The notes: a model not told the origin generated them from the letters alone. DNA of 64,000 bases from DASRDB01 sp035652815 (GCA_035652815.1 DASRDB010000022.1:434001-498000), one strand, 5' to 3'. Positions 32,917 to 43,143 are shown, numbered from the stretch's first letter. Numbers and translations are program-made.

Positions 32917-34311
32917 ATGTCTACAGCCAACGCGGACAACATCTCCCGGCGTGAAATGGTTCCCGTCATCTTTTCAAGTACCCTCGGGACGGCTATCGAG
33001 TGGTACGATTTCTTCCTCTATGGCACGATCTCGACCCTGGTGTTCCCGAAAGTCTTTTTTCCAGAGTCCGACCCACTTGTAGGGACGATTCTATCTTTGT
33101 TCACCTTCCTTGTCGGCTTCATAGCACGTCCTTTTGGTGGCGCGCTCTTTGGTCATCTTGGCGACCGCATCGGGCGCAAGTCTACCCTGGTTGCGACCCT
33201 GCTTTTGATGGGCCTGGCTACTCTGCTTATCGGCTTTTTGCCCGGTTATTCCACGCTCGGTATCTGGGCGGCGCTCATCCTGATTGTGCTGCGTCTGTGC
33301 CAGGGGTTGGGAGTTGGTGGTGAGTGGGGTGGCTCGGTGCTGCTGGCGCTCGAATATGGGCATAAGAGCAATCGTGGCTTCTGGGCAAGCTGGCCGCAGA
33401 TGGGCGTTCCTATCGGGCTGATCGCCTCTACCATTGTTGTCAATATTGTGCAGAGCGCTATGGGACCAGACTTCCTGACATGGGGCTGGCGTATTCCGTT
33501 CTTTGTGAGCGCCCTGCTCATCATCGTCGGCCTCTATGTACGCCTGCGTGTTATGGAAACGCCGCTTTTCAGACAGGTGCAGGAAGAGAAACGCGAGTCG
33601 CGCGCGCCCATTCTTGACGCCTTCCGGCACAGCACGCCCGAAATTCTCTTGAGCGCGGGTGCGCGTTTCGTTGAGCAGGCCCCTTTCTACCTGTTCTCGG
33701 TTTTCGTGATCACCTACGGCGTTGAGTACCTGAAAATGAGTAAAACGCTCATTTTGAATGGAATTACCTTTGCCGCCATCGTGGAATTGGTAACTATTCC
33801 GCTCTTCGGCTACCTGTCCGACCGCTTTGGCAGGCGCGCCTGGTACCTGGTCGGCTGCGTGCTGATGCTGGCCTTTGGCTTCCCGTACTTCCTGCTGCTC
33901 AACACGAAGTCGGATGTGCTGGTGACACTGGCGATTATTCTCTCGCTCGCCTTCTTCCACGCCTGGGTCTATGGCCCGCAGGCGGCGCTAATTGCCGAGC
34001 GTTTTGGCACACGGGCGCGCTATAGCGGCGCATCGCTGGGCTACCAGCTTGCCGCTCCTTTCGCCGGTGGACTTGCTCCTATTATCGCCCTGCTGTTGCT
34101 CACCGGAAAGAGTAGCCTATCAGCGATGGGGCTGAAGAACGTCGTCATCAACATCGGCGCTGGTTCCTGGCAGGCGGTGTCGGTGTACATTATCGTGCTG
34201 GCTGTCATCTCTTTCGCCTCTGTTCTTGGCCTGAAGGAGTTGACGCGAGCTGATATCTCCCGTGTCGATGATGTCAGGATTGAGGAAGTTGCTCTGGCAG
34301 GCGAAGATTAA
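32917..34311 (+). CDS. MFS transporter, metabolite:H+ symporter (MHS) family, copy 1
   Basis: 464 residues, 12 helices. GTAIEWYDFFLYGTISTLVF (about 21-40) and GFIARPFGGALFGHLGDRIG (about 66-85) with RKSTLVATLL are the MHS signature shared with ShiA, ProP and KgtP, and GLGVGGEWGGSVLLALEYG is the family's central motif. These symporters import carboxylates, betaines or shikimate. The ATG at 32917 follows GGAGG by 6 nt; 14 upstream in-frame codons are unlikely to be used. A close paralogue follows 126 nt downstream. Substrate unknown. Confidence 0.88.
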   Translation: MSTANADNISRREMVPVIFSSTLGTAIEWYDFFLYGTISTLVFPKVFFPESDPLVGTILSLFTFLVGFIARPFGGALFGHLGDRIGRKSTLVATLLLMGLATLLIGFLPGYSTLGIWAALILIVLRLCQGLGVGGEWGGSVLLALEYGHKSNRGFWASWPQMGVPIGLIASTIVVNIVQSAMGPDFLTWGWRIPFFVSALLIIVGLYVRLRVMETPLFRQVQEEKRESRAPILDAFRHSTPEILLSAGARFVEQAPFYLFSVFVITYGVEYLKMSKTLILNGITFAAIVELVTIPLFGYLSDRFGRRAWYLVGCVLMLAFGFPYFLLLNTKSDVLVTLAIILSLAFFHAWVYGPQAALIAERFGTRARYSGASLGYQLAAPFAGGLAPIIALLLLTGKSSLSAMGLKNVVINIGAGSWQAVSVYIIVLAVISFASVLGLKELTRADISRVDDVRIEEVALAGED

Positions 34312-34329
34312 TTCTCCCTGACCTTTCCA

Positions 34330-34370
34330 AATGAGAAGAGCGATGCCACTGCTGCATCGCTCTTCTCATT
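34330..34370. terminator. Long hairpin between the two MHS transporters
   Basis: Perfect 17-bp stem, AATGAGAAGAGCGATGC with its complement (34330-34346, 34354-34370), loop of 7 nt. No T-run follows, so termination is unproven; it may be a processing or partial-termination hairpin. Confidence 0.55.
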
Positions 34371-34437
34371 GACGTTTCGAGCGTAATGGGATATAAGTTT
34401 GTCAGGCAAATGGTCAATAACTCTATCAGGAGCATCA

Positions 34438-35781
34438 ATGGCGACCAGTAGTACTGATTCGATAGAAAGCCAGATTACATGGCGCGAGATGGTGCCAGTC
34501 GTCTGCGCGAGTACGATAGGTACCGCTATTGAATGGTACGACTTCTTCCTCTATGGTTTTTTGGCCGTCACCATCTTTTCCCGACTGTTCTTTCCCACGC
34601 TTGATCCTATCGCGGGTACGATTGCCGCTCTGACAACCAATCTGGTAGGCTTTGTTGCGCGTCCGTTTGGCGGCGCATTCTTCGGCTGGTTCGGCGACCG
34701 CGTGGGACGTAAATCGACGCTGGTATCGACGCTGTTGTTGATGGGGCTGGCTACAATGTTGATGGGAGCGCTGCCTGGCTATGCGAGCATCGGCATAGCC
34801 GCGCCCGTTCTGCTGGCGGTCCTGCGCTTCCTGCAAGGTGTCGGTATTGGTGGCGAATGGGGCGGTTCTATCCTGCTGTCGATGGAATATGGCGATGATC
34901 GCCATCGTGGCTTCTGGGCAAGCTGGCCACAGACCGGAGTACCGCTAGGCGTTATATTCGGCGCGCTGGCGGTGCTGCTCTTTCAGCAACTCTATCCCGG
35001 AGATGCCTTTCTCAGTGTCGGCTGGCGCATGCCGTTTTTTCTGAGTTCCATTTTGGTTATCGTTGGTCTCTATATTCGCCTGCGCATCCTGGAGACGCCC
35101 GTTTTCAGCCGCTTGAAGGAGCAGCAAGATCTCTCAAAGGCACCACTGTTCGAGGTGCTGCGCTACAACTGGCGCGAAATCGTGTTAAGCGCGCTGATAC
35201 GTTCAGCAGAAACCGGGCCTTTCTATATCTTCACGACCTTTGTGCTGACCTATGGCGTAGAGGTTGGCAAACTCAACCTCACCTTGCTTTATACGAGCAT
35301 CGCCTGCTCCTCGGCTGTAGCCTTCATCATGATTCCCACCTTCTCCTTTCTCTCGGATTATGTGGGACGCAAGCTGTGGTATAGCATAGGAACGGTCTTG
35401 ATGGCAGCTTTTGCCTTCCCCTATTTCTTTTTGATGGAGACGCAAAACAGCGCGCTGGTCATTGTTGGCGGTATCTTATCGCTCGGCATCTGCTTTGCCT
35501 GGTTGTATGGTCCCGAGGCGGCGCTGATAGCCGAACGCTTTAGGGCGCGCGTGCGTTACAGCGGCTCCTCGCTCGGCTATCAACTGGCCTCGATTACGGC
35601 AGGCGGCCCAACTCCCATCATCGCTACGTACCTGCTGGAGAACCATAACCAGTTCGGCAGCACGATCATATCAGGCGCGCCCTCATCGATGCTGATTGCC
35701 CTGTATATGATCGCGATGTCGTTGATTTCGCTCGTTGCGGTACAGTTTTTGAAAGAGTACACGGGCAAGCCCGCCGCCTGA
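34438..35781 (+). CDS. MFS transporter, MHS family, copy 2
   Basis: 447 residues, 12 helices, clearly paralogous to the preceding transporter: GTAIEWYDFFLYGFLAVTIF, GFVARPFGGAFFGWFGDRVG and GVGIGGEWGGSILLSMEYG are the matching blocks. The pair probably arose by tandem duplication and then diverged in the substrate helices. The ATG at 34438 follows AGGAG by 6 nt. The gene is convergent with the arginine operon; the gap is 34 nt. The substrate of MHS members cannot be read from the sequence. Confidence 0.88.
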   Translation: MATSSTDSIESQITWREMVPVVCASTIGTAIEWYDFFLYGFLAVTIFSRLFFPTLDPIAGTIAALTTNLVGFVARPFGGAFFGWFGDRVGRKSTLVSTLLLMGLATMLMGALPGYASIGIAAPVLLAVLRFLQGVGIGGEWGGSILLSMEYGDDRHRGFWASWPQTGVPLGVIFGALAVLLFQQLYPGDAFLSVGWRMPFFLSSILVIVGLYIRLRILETPVFSRLKEQQDLSKAPLFEVLRYNWREIVLSALIRSAETGPFYIFTTFVLTYGVEVGKLNLTLLYTSIACSSAVAFIMIPTFSFLSDYVGRKLWYSIGTVLMAAFAFPYFFLMETQNSALVIVGGILSLGICFAWLYGPEAALIAERFRARVRYSGSSLGYQLASITAGGPTPIIATYLLENHNQFGSTIISGAPSSMLIALYMIAMSLISLVAVQFLKEYTGKPAA

Positions 35782-35815
35782 GTCATACTTGCGAAGCCAG
35801 AGAAATGCAATGAAT

Positions 35816-37035
<1,220 letters not shown>

Positions 37036-37048
<13 letters not shown>

Positions 37049-38457
37049 GTGTTTGCTTCCTCCTTTACACTTGCTGGCGCATGCACCAGCTTTTCGATAG
37101 CTTGTGTGAAATGGTTTGTCAGTTCTTTCCAGTGTTCTTGTCTCTGGAAAAGTTGTTCGTATAGTCGAGTAAGCCCTAAGCTGCCAGCACCTCCGGTATG
37201 ACTGCGAGCAGCAAGACGCTGAGCAAGTTGTTCCTGCGTTTCAGCAGGGAAGGGCTGTTTACGTTCCAACTGTGCTGTGATCTCGGCTGCCACGATGCGG
37301 TATGCATCTCTAAACGGCAGTTTGGCTGTCGAGGTGAGTTCGTAGGCGCGGTCGGCGGCGAACAGTTCGTAGGTGCATGCCTCCATGATGCGCTCCTGGT
37401 TGACTTCCAGCGAGGATACGACCAGGCTGCAGACCTCCAAACTTTCCTGCGCCAGGTCAAGCGCCTCCATGAATGGTCGTTTGGTTTCCTGGTAGTCCAT
37501 GTTGTAGCCAGAGGGCAGGCCACTTGTGATCCCCAGGATTTGTTGTTGCAAGGCGAGCATCGTTTGCGCGCGCGCGCGCACCAGTTCCATCACGCCCAGG
37601 TTGCGCTTCTGCGGCATAATGCTGCTGCCGGTGCAGAGTTCCTGTGGGACGGTAAAGAAGCCATACTCGGTGGTGGTAAAGAGCAGGATGTCCTGGGCCA
37701 GTTTGCTCAAGTCGAGCATAATCTGGCTTAGTGCCTGCACGATAGCTGCTTCGATCTTGCCCCGGCTGTTCTGAACATAGATCACGTTGCCCTGCACCTT
37801 CGCGAAGCCGAGTAGTTGCGCGGTGTATTCGCGGTCGATGGCGACCGGAACGCCGTAACCAGCCGCCGAACCGAGTGGCGACTGGTCATTCAACTTATAG
37901 GCAGCCTGCAAAAGTTGTTCGTCATCTAGCAGGGCTTCGGCAAAGCTGGCGGTCCAGAGACCCACCGACGAGAGCATTGCGCGCTGCATATGCGTGTAAC
38001 CAGGCATGGGTACAGATTCGTGCTTGCTTGCGAAATCAAGCAGGGCCTTGCAAAGCTGGAAGAGTTGATTGGAGACGGCGTGTAACTGCTCTTTGCCATA
38101 GAGCCGTAGATCAACCAGCACCTGGTCGTTACGCGAGCGGGCAAGATGAATCTTTTTGCCAACCGGCCCCACCGTTGCCGTCAGGTAGTTTTCGATGCCG
38201 GTATGTACGTCTTCATCGTCCTGAGTCACGGTAAATTCCTGCTTAGCTTCCATGTCCAGTATTTGACGCAGCGCCTCCTGTAATTGTTCGCGTTCGGCTG
38301 GTGTCAGGAAGCCGGTCTTTGCCAGCATAGCGACGTGCGCCATTGTTCCCCAGACATCGTGGCGGATCAGGCGGCTGTCCAGCGCGCTGTTTTGAGCAGC
38401 CTCGTAGCGCTCTACCAGTTCGTTAACGCGGTAGCCTTTTTGCCAGAGCTTGGTCAT
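37036..38457 (-). CDS. argH: Argininosuccinate lyase
   Basis: 473 residues of the fumarase/aspartase superfamily. GSSIMPQKRNLGVMELVRAR (about 276-295) is the signature loop with the catalytic Ser, and HLARSRNDQVLVDLRLY (about 103-119) and GYTHMQRAMLSSVG give the substrate sites. It cleaves argininosuccinate to arginine and fumarate. Start overlaps the upstream argG2 stop by 4 nt. The C-terminal tail with the Lys/Thr-rich segment is ordinary. Central gene of a three-gene operon under a T-box leader. Confidence 0.95.
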
Positions 38458-39740
38458 GAGAGCCGTCCTCCGTAAACCTCGGCGGCGATTTTGTCGCGCC
38501 GGGCGATCAATTCATAAGGGATGCCCCGCAGATGAGCCGCCGGGGCGCACTCTTTCTGGTTGAAGCTCGCGCTCTTGATTGAGCGGATATCCGGGAAGAA
38601 GATGCCGCTTGAAGACTGGCGCGAGCGAATATCGATGTTGCCCTTATAGAGGTCGATGGTATATTCGCCATTCACGACCGTTTGCGTGGCGGCAATAAAG
38701 GCGTCAATGGCCTGTTTCAAGGGGTGGAACCACTCGCCATGATAGACCATCTTTGCCCAATGCGCGTCCATCTGCCGCTTCAACTGTATCTCCTCTTTGG
38801 TCAGGCAGAACTGTTCCAGGTCGCGATGTACTTTGAGCAGGATGGTCGCGGCGGGAGCCTCATAGATTTCGCGTGACTTCAGGCCCATGATGCCATCCTC
38901 AAAGAGATCGATTTTGCCGATGCCGTTTGCTCCGCCGATAATGTTCAATTGGCCTATGATCTGGTCAAGCGGCATTTGCTCGCCGTTCAGCGCAATTGGC
39001 AGGCCGTTGCGCCAGCTTAGAGTGATAGTGGTTGGTTTATCAGGTGCTTTAGTAGGTGGTGTGAGCCACATCCAGGTCGAGTCGGGCAATTCGGTGCTTA
39101 AGTCGATGCCGCCGCTGGCAATCGAACGGCACCACATCGTCTTGTCATCACCGCCCGCGATCAGTTCTTCCACGGGAACGCCGAAATGTTCCATCAAAAG
39201 CTGCTCTTCGCCGCGTGTCAGGTCGAAGTCGCGCACAGGGACGAAGATGGGTACGCCGGGCGCGAAGAGGCTGAAGACGTTGTGCATGCGGTACTGGTCG
39301 TTGCCTTTCCCGGTCGAGCCTTCCATAAGGGCATCGCAGCCGAGTTCCAGGGCTTTTTGAGCCACATGCGCCGCGATCAACTGACGGGTCATCGAGGTGG
39401 AGACCGGATAGCCGTTGTAGTCGGAGTTGGCCTGTATAGCCTTGCTCAACCATTGCTCGGTAAATTCCTGTTTGGCATCGATGACCAGTGGAATGATGCC
39501 AAGCTGCTGTGCCCTGCTGATGCTCTGCTGCATCTCCTCGTCTCCCTGCCCGACATCGACAGTAATGGCGGTCAACTGCCGCGCATGATACTTTGATTGG
39601 GAGAGTTTGACGCAGAGCGACGAGTCGAGGCCGCCCGAAAAGGCTAGAGCAATATGCTTTCCCTGCGGAACATCTACGGATGCGATTTTGTGCAGCGCAA
39701 CTTCCAGCGCGTTCTCAGAAACGACAGCCTGATTGCTCAT
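38454..39740 (-). CDS. Second argininosuccinate synthase-type protein
   Basis: 428 residues, homologous to ArgG but divergent. IALAFSGGLDSSLCVKLSQS (about 31-50) is the ATP loop, EGSTGKGNDQYRMHNVF corresponds to HGCTGKGNDQ, MWCRSIASGG to LWGRSIECG and YEAPAATILLKVHRDLEQFC to the C-terminal block. Active-site loops are kept, so it is probably an enzyme rather than a relic. It may be a second ArgG with other regulation, or act on a different amino acid pair. First gene of the operon; ATG at 39740 has AAGGAG 8 nt upstream, directly behind the T-box terminator. Confidence 0.85.
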   Translation of the reverse strand: MSNQAVVSENALEVALHKIASVDVPQGKHIALAFSGGLDSSLCVKLSQSKYHARQLTAITVDVGQGDEEMQQSISRAQQLGIIPLVIDAKQEFTEQWLSKAIQANSDYNGYPVSTSMTRQLIAAHVAQKALELGCDALMEGSTGKGNDQYRMHNVFSLFAPGVPIFVPVRDFDLTRGEEQLLMEHFGVPVEELIAGGDDKTMWCRSIASGGIDLSTELPDSTWMWLTPPTKAPDKPTTITLSWRNGLPIALNGEQMPLDQIIGQLNIIGGANGIGKIDLFEDGIMGLKSREIYEAPAATILLKVHRDLEQFCLTKEEIQLKRQMDAHWAKMVYHGEWFHPLKQAIDAFIAATQTVVNGEYTIDLYKGNIDIRSRQSSSGIFFPDIRSIKSASFNQKECAPAAHLRGIPYELIARRDKIAAEVYGGRLS

Positions 39741-40192
39741 GATATGTAACTCCTTCTTGCATTCCCCACGAGGGGATGGTAGAGGAAGGAGCGGAGAAAT
39801 CAAGGACAAAAAAGAACTCCCGCCCCTTCCTGAACGTCTGAAGAAGGGACGAGAGCGAAATAACTACTCCCGTGGTGCCACCCTGCTTGTCTTTCGATCT
39901 CGGATGAGATGCCACCGTCGCCGTGACCACCCTGTGCTACGTCGCTGTAGGAGGGCCGGAAAGACCACTTTTAGCGGTTGTTTCCTGCGTGGGAACCACC
40001 CACCAGAGCCTACTTGCGTGGTACGCATGCAACAGCGCCTGCGTCCTGTCTGCTTTCTTCGGCCAGCCGCTCACGAATGCGTTCTGAGGCTGCATATCCA
40101 TTCCGAACTTTCACTCTGCTTCGGATCGCTGTCGGCTGCCTGCCTCGTACTACTTTCGCTCAACGCGGGCAAATGTGTATCAACTTATCTTA
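39741..40192 (-). promoter_or_regulatory. T-box leader, arginine specifier (CGC), of the arg operon
   Basis: Read on the minus strand, the leader contains an AG-bulge stem I, an apical arm with GTTCGGA pairing to TCCGAA, then GAA-CGC-A (specifier at 40079-40081, CGC = Arg), the T-box sequence AGGGTGGCACCACGG (39870-39884), and a terminator (stem 39817-39828 with 39844-39855, then TTTTTT). The parts appear in the order known for T-box riboswitches, which bind uncharged tRNA and let transcription continue when it accumulates. The specifier matches the operon: uncharged tRNA-Arg turns on arginine synthesis. A second GGTGG-containing stretch (AGGGTGGTCACGG, near 39930) resembles the T-box and may be a structural duplicate. 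Confidence 0.85.
39808..39855 (-). terminator. Regulated terminator of the T-box leader
   Basis: Minus-strand stem CTCTCGTCCCTT pairs with AAGGGGCGGGAG (two G-T wobbles), loop of 15 nt, then six T (39808-39813). The left arm follows the T-box sequence, so pairing of the T-box with its partner would compete with this terminator, as in known T-boxes. Confidence 0.8.
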
Positions 40193-40198
40193 CAGATA

Positions 40199-40228
40199 AG
40201 GATATCAGCTAGAGTTGTCGATTGTCAA
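40199..40228 (-). promoter_or_regulatory. Promoter of the arg operon
   Basis: Minus strand TTGACA (40223-40228), 18-nt spacer, TATCCT (40199-40204). The start point would be near 40192, at the beginning of the T-box stem region. The promoter overlaps the 3' end of the upstream GNAT gene. Confidence 0.6.
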
Positions 40229-40757
40229 GGAATATTTTTGACTGTTTTTCCATCCAATTCTTGCGCGTCATGACATAGTAACGCTGCCAGGTATCCCATT
40301 GCCATAGATTGTGTGTATGTCTCATGCCCAACTTTTCCAGCACGCGCTGCATACCACGATTCGCCTCCCGGGTTATGGCGGTAATTCTGGCTAATTTGAG
40401 CATAGTGAAGCCAACATCCAGGCTTGCCGCTCCTATTTCAGTAGCCAGACCCTGGCCCCAGAAGGCGGGATAGAGTTGAAAAGATATTTCGACATCCTTC
40501 TCGTCGTGATAGGAAAGGCCGCAGAAACCAGTTAGCTCGTTTGTCTCCTTCATGAAAACGCACCACGAGCCAAACCCATGTTCCTGCCAATGTTGCAAGC
40601 TTACAGCTATCCTCTTCTCGGCTTCTTCCCGCGAAACAAGCCCACCAAGAAATTGTCGTACCTGTTCGTTTTGCCAGAGACCAATCAATGCAGGGATATC
40701 GCTTTGCTTTGGACGCCGCAACATGAGACGTTTTGTTTCAATGGCTTCTGGAAACAT
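40209..40757 (-). CDS. GNAT acetyltransferase, RimJ/RimL type
   Basis: 182 residues. ETKRLMLRRPKQSDIPALIG opens the family and ISFQLYPAFWGQGLATEIGA (about 91-110) is the acetyl-CoA loop; NRGMQRVLEKLGMRHTHNLW follows as usual. An enzyme of the ribosomal-protein/small-molecule N-acetyltransferase type with unknown target. The ATG at 40757 is the first in frame. The gene's end overlaps the arg operon promoter, so the two may interfere. It is unrelated in sequence detail to the GNAT gene at 7.3-7.9 kb. Confidence 0.82.
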   Translation of the reverse strand: MFPEAIETKRLMLRRPKQSDIPALIGLWQNEQVRQFLGGLVSREEAEKRIAVSLQHWQEHGFGSWCVFMKETNELTGFCGLSYHDEKDVEISFQLYPAFWGQGLATEIGAASLDVGFTMLKLARITAITREANRGMQRVLEKLGMRHTHNLWQWDTWQRYYVMTRKNWMEKQSKIFLDNRQL

Positions 40758-40781
40758 ATAAACAAGATGCCCCTGGAATTT

Positions 40782-40850
40782 TTATAGGGACGTGAGCGGC
40801 CACATCCACCAGCCCCCAATTGGCGTGAGAGGCTGGACGCGACGATGAAT
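40782..40850. repeat. Degraded family A repeat
   Basis: TATAGGGACGTGAGCGGCC near 40782 and GGACGCGACGATGAAT near 40833 match the outer parts of the family A arms but are no longer exact complements. It lies in the 160-nt gap between the GNAT and TetR genes. Confidence 0.45.
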
Positions 40851-40916
40851 GTTGATAAAATAGCGTGGGTTTCCCATACATGTCATGCTTCGCTGCGCTT
40901 AGCATCCCTCGCGCCT

Positions 40917-41570
40917 TCAGGCATGCGATTCACCTGGCTTCCGGTTCTCCGCGAGACTGGCGTGCAGCAGAGAGCGGGCAACCCAGCGCGAAACCTCCTC
41001 TGCTTCTGCCTGGCCAAGTCCACGAATATCGCGTAACACCAGCAAGGCTTCGATCCCTATACAGAGCGCTAATCCTGACACCAGGCGCTCAAAGCTGCTT
41101 TCATCCAACTGCGCGCGTATTGGAGAGAGGGCCATTTCGATATAATCAATGCGTCTGTAGCCCCGCCGTGGAGTCCGGGCTTCTGTTGTCAACGTCTCTT
41201 GCTCGTCGCGACTGCGATCCACGGTGAGGCGGATCATGGCCCGAAGGAGTGGCTCAGTCGCTTGCAGGTCAGCATACATCACCTGCACGAGGGCATCCAG
41301 TCGCGCCTCGATATCGTGCGCCAGTTCTGGTGACTCCAACACGCGCTCGAACACTGGTCGTTCTCCCTCAAGCTGAGCTTCGGTGAGCAATTGCTCCTGG
41401 GTGGGAAAATAACGGTAGGCGGTTCTGCGCGAAACGTCGGCAGCATCGGCAGCATCGGCGACCGAGGGAATTTTTCCCTGCTGAATCAGCTCCCTGGCAG
41501 CCGTCAGGATAGCAGCGCGTGTCCGACGTTTTTGTTTGTATCTCCCATTGCGTTCAGGTTCATAGTCCAT
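40917..41570 (-). CDS. TetR family regulator
   Basis: 217 residues. The N-terminal HTH (about 14-60) reads RAAILTAARELIQQGKIPSV and DAADAADVSRRTAYRYFPTQ, typical of TetR; the C-terminal ligand domain is poorly conserved. It is divergent from the cupin gene with 191 nt between them, and probably controls that gene and itself. The intergenic region has four TGACA(T/C) boxes just after a good plus-strand promoter, a candidate operator. The effector is unknown. Confidence 0.88.
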   Translation of the reverse strand: MDYEPERNGRYKQKRRTRAAILTAARELIQQGKIPSVADAADAADVSRRTAYRYFPTQEQLLTEAQLEGERPVFERVLESPELAHDIEARLDALVQVMYADLQATEPLLRAMIRLTVDRSRDEQETLTTEARTPRRGYRRIDYIEMALSPIRAQLDESSFERLVSGLALCIGIEALLVLRDIRGLGQAEAEEVSRWVARSLLHASLAENRKPGESHA

Positions 41571-41581
41571 ACAAAGATTCC

Positions 41582-41661
41582 TTGACTTTTGAGTTTCTTT
41601 CGATTATTATACTCTTATGACATGGTGACATACAAGTGGCATTATGACACTCAAATGACAT
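41582..41661 (+). promoter_or_regulatory. Promoter and repeated TGACAT boxes upstream of the cupin gene
   Basis: TTGACT (41582-41587), 17-nt spacer, TATTAT (41605-41610). Right at and after the predicted start lie four copies of TGACAT or TGACAC (41618, 41626, 41645, 41656). Their position would let a bound repressor block transcription. The divergent TetR protein is the likely binder, though its usual sites are palindromes. Confidence 0.5.
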
Positions 41662-41761
41662 AAGATGAATCCTGTTGATAGTCCCTTCGTAAAGCACTTG
41701 CTATTCAAAACCCTTCGCAGCCTTTGATGCTCGTTTCGCTTGAAACAGAAAGGATGAAGCT

Positions 41762-42250
41762 ATGTCGGTACATCCCACGTCGTTACGTCCCTACATCTTA
41801 CATGCAAATGAGGGCGAGGCCATATGGTACACAACCACTCGCATGACGCTCAAAGCGACCAGCGAGTCGACCGGCGGTGCCCTCAGTCTTGTCGAGGTGC
41901 TGGCTGCGCCAGATACCTCGCCACCGTGGCACATCCACCACCGCGATAGCGAGATGTTCTATATTCTGGATGGGTCGTTCCTCTTCAAATGTGGCGACGA
42001 GCAGTTTGAAGCTGGCCCCGGCTCGTTCGTCTTCTTGCCAGGTGGCATCCCCCACAGCTTCAAAGTTGTCAGTCAGACAAACGCCAGGTTCCTGGTCCTG
42101 GGCACACCCGCTGGCCTTGATCGGTACTTTGTGGATTCCGGAACGCCCGCACTGGAGGACGGGCTGCGGCCACAACCCGTCGATTTTCAGCAAATGGTAG
42201 CCATCGCTGCCAGACACGGGATAGAGATTCTGGGACCACCCCCTTTCTAG
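41762..42250 (+). CDS. Cupin domain protein
   Basis: 162 residues, one double-stranded beta-helix. PPWHIHHRDSEMFYILDGSF (about 57-76) is cupin motif 1 with the metal-binding His residues and Glu, and GPGSFVFLPGGIPHSFKVVS (about 84-103) is motif 2 with the third His. Such small cupins are often quercetin-type dioxygenases or binding proteins; no substrate can be assigned. AAAGGA precedes ATG by 7 nt. It is probably controlled by the divergent TetR gene. Confidence 0.87.
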   Translation: MSVHPTSLRPYILHANEGEAIWYTTTRMTLKATSESTGGALSLVEVLAAPDTSPPWHIHHRDSEMFYILDGSFLFKCGDEQFEAGPGSFVFLPGGIPHSFKVVSQTNARFLVLGTPAGLDRYFVDSGTPALEDGLRPQPVDFQQMVAIAARHGIEILGPPPF

Positions 42251-42260
42251 GAGGTGAGCG

Positions 42261-43130
42261 TTAAGAATGCAGTATCAGCATCTTATACAATTCAATTGAG
42301 CTATGCAGGCTAATGACAGCAATAGCGGCGATGGCTAGTGGAATATGTATATAGCGCCACGCACGAATAACGAACTGCGCCCGCTTCTGGCGTTGGAGTG
42401 AAGCAGCCAGGCGCATGCGTTCGCCAAGCGTTTCATAGGCATGTTGAAAATCGCTGACCTCGTTGGGGGGAAGCATTGGTAATGCGCTGGGAAGGCTTCC
42501 GGCAGCATGCAGGGCCTGCTGGCAGTAGTCTTTGAATGGGGGTGATTTGCCTGCGCTGAGTCGTTCAACTGCCAGGGACAGTTCAAACAGGCGATCTTCG
42601 ACCGAACGCGAGATGCCGACGCCATTGGTGTCTGCCTCTCGCGCAATGATGCGGGCCTGCCACACATCTAGCAAGCGCCCGATGATGCCGGTCAGGACGA
42701 GTGCGAAAAGGGCGTAGAGTGCTGAGGTTCCACCTGCCGCCTCGGTAAAGCGGTAGAGCATGAAGGAGAAATCGTGGGTGACGCTCTGGAAGTTATCGTG
42801 CATGCAGGCGATCAGGATGCTGGTGATGCCGAACCAGATATGCAGCCACAGCCAGTCCTGCACTCTACCCGGCAGACCACGCATAAAACGCCGCCGCAGT
42901 GTATACGCTGCCGTTAGCAATACCAGCACGAATGAGACAATGCCAAAATCGCGCAACGGGTCCGTGAATGGGCCAGGATATTGTTGCGTTGCGATTGCTG
43001 AACGGTAAAGCAGGTAGACCCACACCAGAATAACCAGCGAGAGGGCTAGAAAGAACCAGTTGAGCTTCGAGCCGGGTGTTTTCCAGATGCGCCTTACCGG
43101 GCGCGTTGTTGATTTGCTTGCCAGCGCCAT
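42261..43130 (-). CDS. Diheme cytochrome b-like membrane protein
   Basis: 289 residues with five predicted helices (about 24-42, 61-78, 93-111, 135-153 and 260-283). Two helices carry His pairs with identical spacing: H97/H111 (LHIWFGITSILIACMHDN) and H262/H276 (IHIPLAIAAIAVISLHSS), each H-x13-H. That is the arrangement by which cytochrome b and ferric-reductase-type proteins bind two hemes. The loop between helices 4 and 5 is long and cytoplasmic-looking. I do not recognise a named family. It lies 13 nt downstream of the large FAD/FHA/Fe-S gene with AGAAGG before ATG, so it is very likely its membrane partner. Confidence 0.7.
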   Translation of the reverse strand: MALASKSTTRPVRRIWKTPGSKLNWFFLALSLVILVWVYLLYRSAIATQQYPGPFTDPLRDFGIVSFVLVLLTAAYTLRRRFMRGLPGRVQDWLWLHIWFGITSILIACMHDNFQSVTHDFSFMLYRFTEAAGGTSALYALFALVLTGIIGRLLDVWQARIIAREADTNGVGISRSVEDRLFELSLAVERLSAGKSPPFKDYCQQALHAAGSLPSALPMLPPNEVSDFQHAYETLGERMRLAASLQRQKRAQFVIRAWRYIHIPLAIAAIAVISLHSSIELYKMLILHS

Positions 43131-43143
43131 ATAGATATCCTTC

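Noticed and set aside
33091..33960. 289-codon minus-strand frame opposite the MHS transporter
   Set aside because: Very charged and Gln/His-rich, which is the typical mirror of a hydrophobic transporter.
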